A DNA stretch of 64,000 nt from a bacterium (lineage in GTDB: Bacteria; AUK180). Numbering within the stretch: the first letter of the stretch is position 1; each line of letters starts with the position of its first letter. Shown here one piece after another: positions 60,322 to 64,000 of this stretch. The translations under genes and the position numbers were made by a program. The stretch spans positions 116,853 through 180,852 of the forward strand of contig JAGLGN010000001.1 in the NCBI GenBank assembly GCA_023144005.1, read 5' to 3'. The notes under the pieces were generated by a model, which saw only the letters and a program-made list of their open reading frames with translations, was not told where the DNA came from and searched no databases.

Positions 60322-60975
60322 TTAATCGTTCAATTGAAGAAAGAGGGCATCTGTGGAATATTTTAATTCCCAATAGGCATCATCTTCTCTTTTGTACTGA
60401 GATGCCGCGGAGAAATAAACCTTTTCAAAAACAAAGAGTTTTTCAAAGTTCTTGGCGAGATATTTAATCCTTTTCAAGTCCTCATGAAAGAGCAGTTCCT
60501 CGATAACACTGCCTTTATCGTCAGTCGAACGGACCGCAGTCAGTTGGAATACCGGCTTCAGCCCGATTATCTCAAGTCCTTCCTTGAAGTCAATGAACAA
60601 GCCCTCCACCATGAAACGCTCGCCTTTGAATTTTCTGTGAAAAGAAGGAATATTTTTATCCTTTGAATAGTGATTGTAAACAAAACCCCCGGAGATCGGG
60701 GTGATCTTCAGGTTCGCTACCGGAAATTTTCGGGATAATATCCGATATTTCAACAGTGTCGTACACAGGCCTGCGATAACAAAGAGGATCAGCAGGATCA
60801 ATAAAGAGGAGGCCGACGGGACAAGGCTTTTTAAGTAATGTTTCTTTTTAAAACCGGCGATCGCAGTCATCAGAGAAAGGGCAAAAAGTCCGCCCAGTAC
60901 AAGCACCAGCGGCAGGATGAATTTGAATTGCGCGAACATCTGTCCGGTTTCATTTAAAAATGTCATAATTTCCAT
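60322..60975 (-). CDS. Membrane protein of unknown function
   Basis: A 217-residue protein with two helices (about 19-40 and 50-72) and a C-terminal soluble domain (KFKGERFMVEGLFIDFKEGLEI). The start is uncertain: the ATG at 60975 overlaps the isoaspartyl peptidase gene by 26 nt, and a second ATG lies 9 nt downstream. No family recognised. Confidence 0.65.
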   Translation of the reverse strand: MEIMTFLNETGQMFAQFKFILPLVLVLGGLFALSLMTAIAGFKKKHYLKSLVPSASSLLILLILFVIAGLCTTLLKYRILSRKFPVANLKITPISGGFVYNHYSKDKNIPSFHRKFKGERFMVEGLFIDFKEGLEIIGLKPVFQLTAVRSTDDKGSVIEELLFHEDLKRIKYLAKNFEKLFVFEKVYFSAASQYKREDDAYWELKYSTDALFLQLND

Positions 60976-61852
60976 CACGTATATATGCCCAGGACATATG
61001 CGCGCTATTATGTCCCCAGACAGGTTCCCCGTCTTTGTCAAGGCCGATAAAGCCGATATCAAGATCACGGATATCGCTTCTGGCTAAAAATTTCTGCAAG
61101 GAAGCCTTCAGGCCTTCCACTTCTATCCCTTTATATATCTCATAACTTGAAACATGGCGCATTATTTTTTCTCCATGGCCGGTAGCGGCGACAGCGCCTG
61201 ATGGGCCGGCATAGAAACCGCTTCCCAGTACAGGAGTGTCTCCGATCCTACCCGGAAGACGGCCGCGCATGCCGCCGGTGGAAAGCCCCACGGCGAAGGC
61301 ACCGGTATCATCCATGGCAACACAGCCCACCGTATCCGAAAGGTCTCTGAAGGACCTTAACTTCGTGTAATACTCTTTCTCATCAGAAGCAGCTTCACCT
61401 GATATGATCTTCAGCAGTTTTTTATGTTTAATAATTTCTTTTTCCGTTCGCAGATCCTCCGCCTTCATTCCCCATCTTCGGGCAAGAGCGTCCGCTCCCG
61501 TACCTACCATTAGCAAATGATCAGTCTCTTCCATGATCTTTATCGCGAGTTCTATCGGGTGGCGCAAAGAAGAAACATTGCTACATGCACCGGAGTTCCC
61601 GTTTGACAGCATTATTGACGCGTCCACCGAAATATCACCCTTAAGGTCAAGATAGCTTCCGTATCCCGAATCGAATGCCGGGTCGTCTTCAAGTATCAGG
61701 ATGGCGGTTTTCATCGCATTTTGAGCGCTTGCGCCGTTTTCCAGGGCTTTCCATCCTGCCCTGACCGCCTGCTCGACACCCTTTTTGTGAGCGGGCAGGT
61801 TTTTGATATATCCCGCGCCGCCGTGAACAATAATAGATCTCTTCATTTTCAC
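60950..61852 (-). CDS. Isoaspartyl peptidase/L-asparaginase (Ntn-hydrolase)
   Basis: A 300-residue plant-type asparaginase: IVHGGAGYIKN, DDPAFDSGYGSYLD, and nucleophile Thr in DTVGCVAMDD followed by GLSTGGMRGRLPGRIGD. Autocleavage before this Thr activates the family. It hydrolyses isoaspartyl dipeptides or asparagine. SD AAGGTG and an extended -10 (TGGTATAAT at 61864-61872 on the minus strand) lie just upstream. Confidence 0.93.
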   Translation of the reverse strand: MKMKRSIIVHGGAGYIKNLPAHKKGVEQAVRAGWKALENGASAQNAMKTAILILEDDPAFDSGYGSYLDLKGDISVDASIMLSNGNSGACSNVSSLRHPIELAIKIMEETDHLLMVGTGADALARRWGMKAEDLRTEKEIIKHKKLLKIISGEAASDEKEYYTKLRSFRDLSDTVGCVAMDDTGAFAVGLSTGGMRGRLPGRIGDTPVLGSGFYAGPSGAVAATGHGEKIMRHVSSYEIYKGIEVEGLKASLQKFLARSDIRDLDIGFIGLDKDGEPVWGHNSAHMSWAYIRDGNYDIFK

Positions 61853-61863
61853 CTTCGTACGGC

Positions 61864-61872
61864 ATTATACCA
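61864..61872 (-). promoter_or_regulatory. Extended -10 promoter of the isoaspartyl peptidase gene
   Basis: TGGTATAAT on the minus strand, 11 nt before the ATG at 61852. The -35 box is weak (TTTATT). Confidence 0.55.
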
Positions 61873-61897
61873 TATGCTGCAATTTGAATAAAGGTCC

Positions 61898-61925
61898 TTG
61901 ACTTAAACGGTATAGATGGTAAAAT
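61898..61925 (+). promoter_or_regulatory. Promoter of the DUF47-PiT operon
   Basis: TTGACT (61898-61903), 16 nt, TGG-TAAAAT (61920-61925), an extended -10, then SD AGAGGA before the ATG at 61955. Confidence 0.8.
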
Positions 61926-61954
61926 ATTTCAGCAAACTTTTAAAGAGGATTATT

Positions 61955-62614
61955 ATGTGGGGATTTTTCCAGCTTTTTAAAGAGAGTCCGATGGGACTTA
62001 TCAGGGAACATTTTGATGTGGTGAAGAAGACTTTTGACACACTTGAAGTAAATTTTACATCCTGGAAATCAGGGAATGGAGTTGAGCTGGATGACATAGA
62101 TAAGCTGGAACACGACGCGGACCGGCTCAAGGGCAGGGTGAATCTGATAGTGACCACATCCCTGATGTCATCAATGAGAAAAGAAGATATTCTTTCTCTC
62201 ATCCAGATACAGGACTCCATTGCGGACGCCGCGGAAGATGTTATCAAATTTCTGGATTTCAAGAACTTCAAGCCGGGAGAACAGGATATGGCAACACTGG
62301 ACAGCATTCTCTCCACAAGCCGGCAAGCGCTGGATCATTATGATTCTCTTCTTCTTGAATTTATTCGGTTCCAGAAAGCTAATCGTGCCCCTCGATATAA
62401 AAGAAGCATACCGGATGAAATAAAAAAGATCGCCCGTTGCGAAAAAGTCGTGGACGAATTGCAGCATCAATTCGGTAAGCTGATATTTAATGCCGAAGAC
62501 CGATTATCCCCCGTTGAAATAATGTTTTTGTCCAAATTAGTGACCATCATGAACAGGATCACCGACAGCCTTGAAAACGGTGCCGACAGAATCAAAAGAA
62601 TGATCGCAAAATAG
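61955..62614 (+). CDS. DUF47 (PhoU-like) protein, phosphate transport accessory
   Basis: A 219-residue, all-helical PhoU-like protein (DDIDKLEHDADRLKGRV, LIQIQDSIADAAEDVIKFL). The ATG at 61955 has SD AGAGGA at good spacing. It is encoded 10 nt upstream of the PiT transporter, the typical arrangement in which it binds and regulates that transporter. Confidence 0.92.
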   Translation: MWGFFQLFKESPMGLIREHFDVVKKTFDTLEVNFTSWKSGNGVELDDIDKLEHDADRLKGRVNLIVTTSLMSSMRKEDILSLIQIQDSIADAAEDVIKFLDFKNFKPGEQDMATLDSILSTSRQALDHYDSLLLEFIRFQKANRAPRYKRSIPDEIKKIARCEKVVDELQHQFGKLIFNAEDRLSPVEIMFLSKLVTIMNRITDSLENGADRIKRMIAK

Positions 62615-62624
62615 AAAAAACCAC

Positions 62625-63839
62625 ATGACTATTCTTATAATTTTAGTGGGTTTCTACATAGCTTGGAACATCGGAGCGAACGATGTAGGAAACAATATGG
62701 GGACCTCTGTCTCCGCCGGATCTATTTCATATAAGAACGCTGTCATACTTGCAGTAGTATTTGAATTTCTTGGAGCCCTTCTGGTAGGTGGACATGTGGT
62801 CAAGACCATTAAGGGAAATATCGTGGATTTTTCATTTTTTCAAAGCTCTCCCGAGATATTTGTCTATGGGATGTTCGCCGTTATTATCGCGGCAGGCATA
62901 TGGATCACCCTCGCGACTATACTGAAACTACCCATCTCCACAACTCACGCTATCATCGGAGCGATGTTGGGATTCGGCCTTGCGGCATATGGGGTCAAGG
63001 CGATACATTGGGGATTCGTCGGCATAATCACGCTCTCGTGGATCTTTTCCCCGATCATCGGAGCGATAATAAGTTTTATCATTTTCAATATCTTCAAATA
63101 CTTCATCTATAATCATGATGAACCCTTTTACCGCTTTAAGCGCATCGCGCCTATCTTTGTCTTCATCGTCGGATTTGTGCTTACGCTGGCAACTATCTAC
63201 AAGGGGTTGAAAAACCTTAAATTAGATCTGGGCTTTGTACCGGCATTGATCATTTCAATAATAATAGGGGTGATCGCCATGGCGGTTTCGATCTTCTATC
63301 TGTACAAGAAGGAACCCTCTGAAGATCAGGTGGAAGATGTCGAGAGCTTCTCAAAGATCCTTCATGTGATCTCCGCGTCTTACGAGTGCTTTGCCCATGG
63401 AGCAAATGATGTTGCGAATGCGATCGGGCCGATAGCGGCTATAATTACGATAACAGCCACCGGGACCCTAACAGCGAGCGCCGATGTACCTTTATGGTTG
63501 CTCCTTCTCGGCTCATGCGGAATGGTCGTGGGTATCGTTACAATGGGTCATCGGGTCATGGAAACTATCGGCAAGCGCATAACGGAAATAACTCCCTCCA
63601 GGGGTTTTGCCGCTGAATTTTCAGCAGCAACAACGGTCCTCCTGGGATCACGATTAGGGATACCGCTATCCTCCACACATATTTCCGTTGGAGCGGTCAC
63701 AGGCGTGGGACTGGCAAGGGGCATCGGATCCATCAATCTCAAGGTACTCGGAGCTATCTTTCTTTCCTGGTTCCTGACAGTACCCCTGGCAGCATTGCTC
63801 TGCGCCGGAATATTTCATTTGATCAAATTCTTTGCCTAG
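62625..63839 (+). CDS. pit: PiT-family inorganic phosphate transporter
   Basis: A 404-residue, about ten-helix low-affinity phosphate symporter. The two signatures (WNIGANDVGNNMGTSVSAG near the N-terminus and AHGANDVANAIGP later) are intact, as is the ISTTHAIIGA segment. Coupled to the DUF47 protein. There is no clear SD, so coupling may aid translation. Confidence 0.94.
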   Translation: MTILIILVGFYIAWNIGANDVGNNMGTSVSAGSISYKNAVILAVVFEFLGALLVGGHVVKTIKGNIVDFSFFQSSPEIFVYGMFAVIIAAGIWITLATILKLPISTTHAIIGAMLGFGLAAYGVKAIHWGFVGIITLSWIFSPIIGAIISFIIFNIFKYFIYNHDEPFYRFKRIAPIFVFIVGFVLTLATIYKGLKNLKLDLGFVPALIISIIIGVIAMAVSIFYLYKKEPSEDQVEDVESFSKILHVISASYECFAHGANDVANAIGPIAAIITITATGTLTASADVPLWLLLLGSCGMVVGIVTMGHRVMETIGKRITEITPSRGFAAEFSAATTVLLGSRLGIPLSSTHISVGAVTGVGLARGIGSINLKVLGAIFLSWFLTVPLAALLCAGIFHLIKFFA

Positions 63840-64000
63840 CAAACTGCTCAGTTATGCTTCGCAGTTTAAAAGTTGATAGAAAGTATTTAAGATAAGAATC
63901 TCTTTGTTCTATCTTTTAATTGTCAATGTAAAATTGGCAATTGAATAAAGATTATTTGATGGAGTTTTGATCCTTTTTTCATTATTAACATATGCTTTTC
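63840..64000. other. Right-edge intergenic sequence
   Basis: No gene is evident in the last 160 bases. A TGCTTCGCAGTTTAAAAGTT word close to the pit stop codon matches the dispersed vocabulary. The window ends before the next gene. Confidence 0.5.

Noticed and set aside
1-64000. tRNA, rRNA, transposase or prophage genes
   Set aside because: Looked for cloverleaf-type stems, rRNA-like blocks and integrase/transposase motifs while reading; none was recognised. A covariance search would settle the RNA question.

Overview
The window is a contiguous bacterial chromosome segment at moderate GC. It carries short overlapping operons, clear Shine-Dalgarno sites in many genes, and sigma70-type promoters with TTGAC(A/T) and TAAAAT/TAGAAT boxes. 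Lipoproteins, a CsgG/LpoB-like secreted pair, a probable outer-membrane beta-barrel and a type-IX-like C-terminal sorting domain point to a diderm. The gene mix (lysine 6-aminotransferase, GlmL-like ATPase pair, PAS/GAF hybrid kinases, FHA protein, BMP-type lipoprotein) suits an uncultivated FCB-, Spirochaete-, Cloacimonadota- or WOR-3-like lineage. The phylum cannot be fixed from this sequence alone. No tRNA, rRNA, CRISPR array, transposase or phage gene was found.

Layout. 1-14.4 kb is a signalling region: a hybrid kinase cut by the left edge, an operon with a degenerate (pseudo) kinase, a Cys-rich lipoprotein, a membrane protein and a hybrid kinase, another hybrid kinase, a tandem pair of small secreted proteins, and a kinase/response-regulator pair. 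14.6-24.9 kb is a 13-gene minus-strand operon: rpmB, lat, rplM, rpsI, rpsB, tsf, pyrH, frr, uppS, cdsA, dxr, rseP, ispG. Rex (with its own operator) and an FHA protein are divergent at 25.6 kb. 27.6-32.5 kb has small proteins, a receiver protein with a long Ala/Pro/Glu repeat, queF and a phosphoglucose/phosphomannose isomerase. 32.5-40.6 kb has two paralogous CsgG-like proteins with swapped C-termini, a WYL fusion protein, and a GlmL-like ATPase with a partner. 40.6-50.7 kb is plus-strand: patatin, a TIM-barrel protein, BMP lipoprotein and ABC ATPase, a RiPP cassette, an O-antigen-ligase/TPR protein, and MazG. 51-56.8 kb holds a nucleotide-sugar SDR enzyme, thioesterase, Sir2, RecO, IspF, a uracil-DNA glycosylase and a PHP protein. 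57-64 kb holds a cyclophilin, a secreted metallo-beta-lactamase-fold/FN3 protein, an isoaspartyl peptidase and a PiT phosphate transporter with its DUF47 partner.

The most notable system is the RiPP cassette at 44.8-47.6 kb. It has a PqqD-like recognition protein, a lasso-type B2 leader peptidase, a radical SAM/SPASM enzyme, a 51-residue precursor gene overlapping the end of the radical SAM gene, and an HprK-like kinase. The precursor leader fits the lasso leader pattern YxxPxL...T, but there is no lasso cyclase, so the radical SAM enzyme appears to take the cyclase's place. The cassette is translationally coupled to an ABC ATPase and sits where the two permease genes of a BMP transporter normally lie.

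The intergenic regions are mosaics of a small vocabulary of dispersed short repeats and palindromes. At least four genes have a -10 box only 5-8 nt before the start codon, which suggests leaderless mRNAs.
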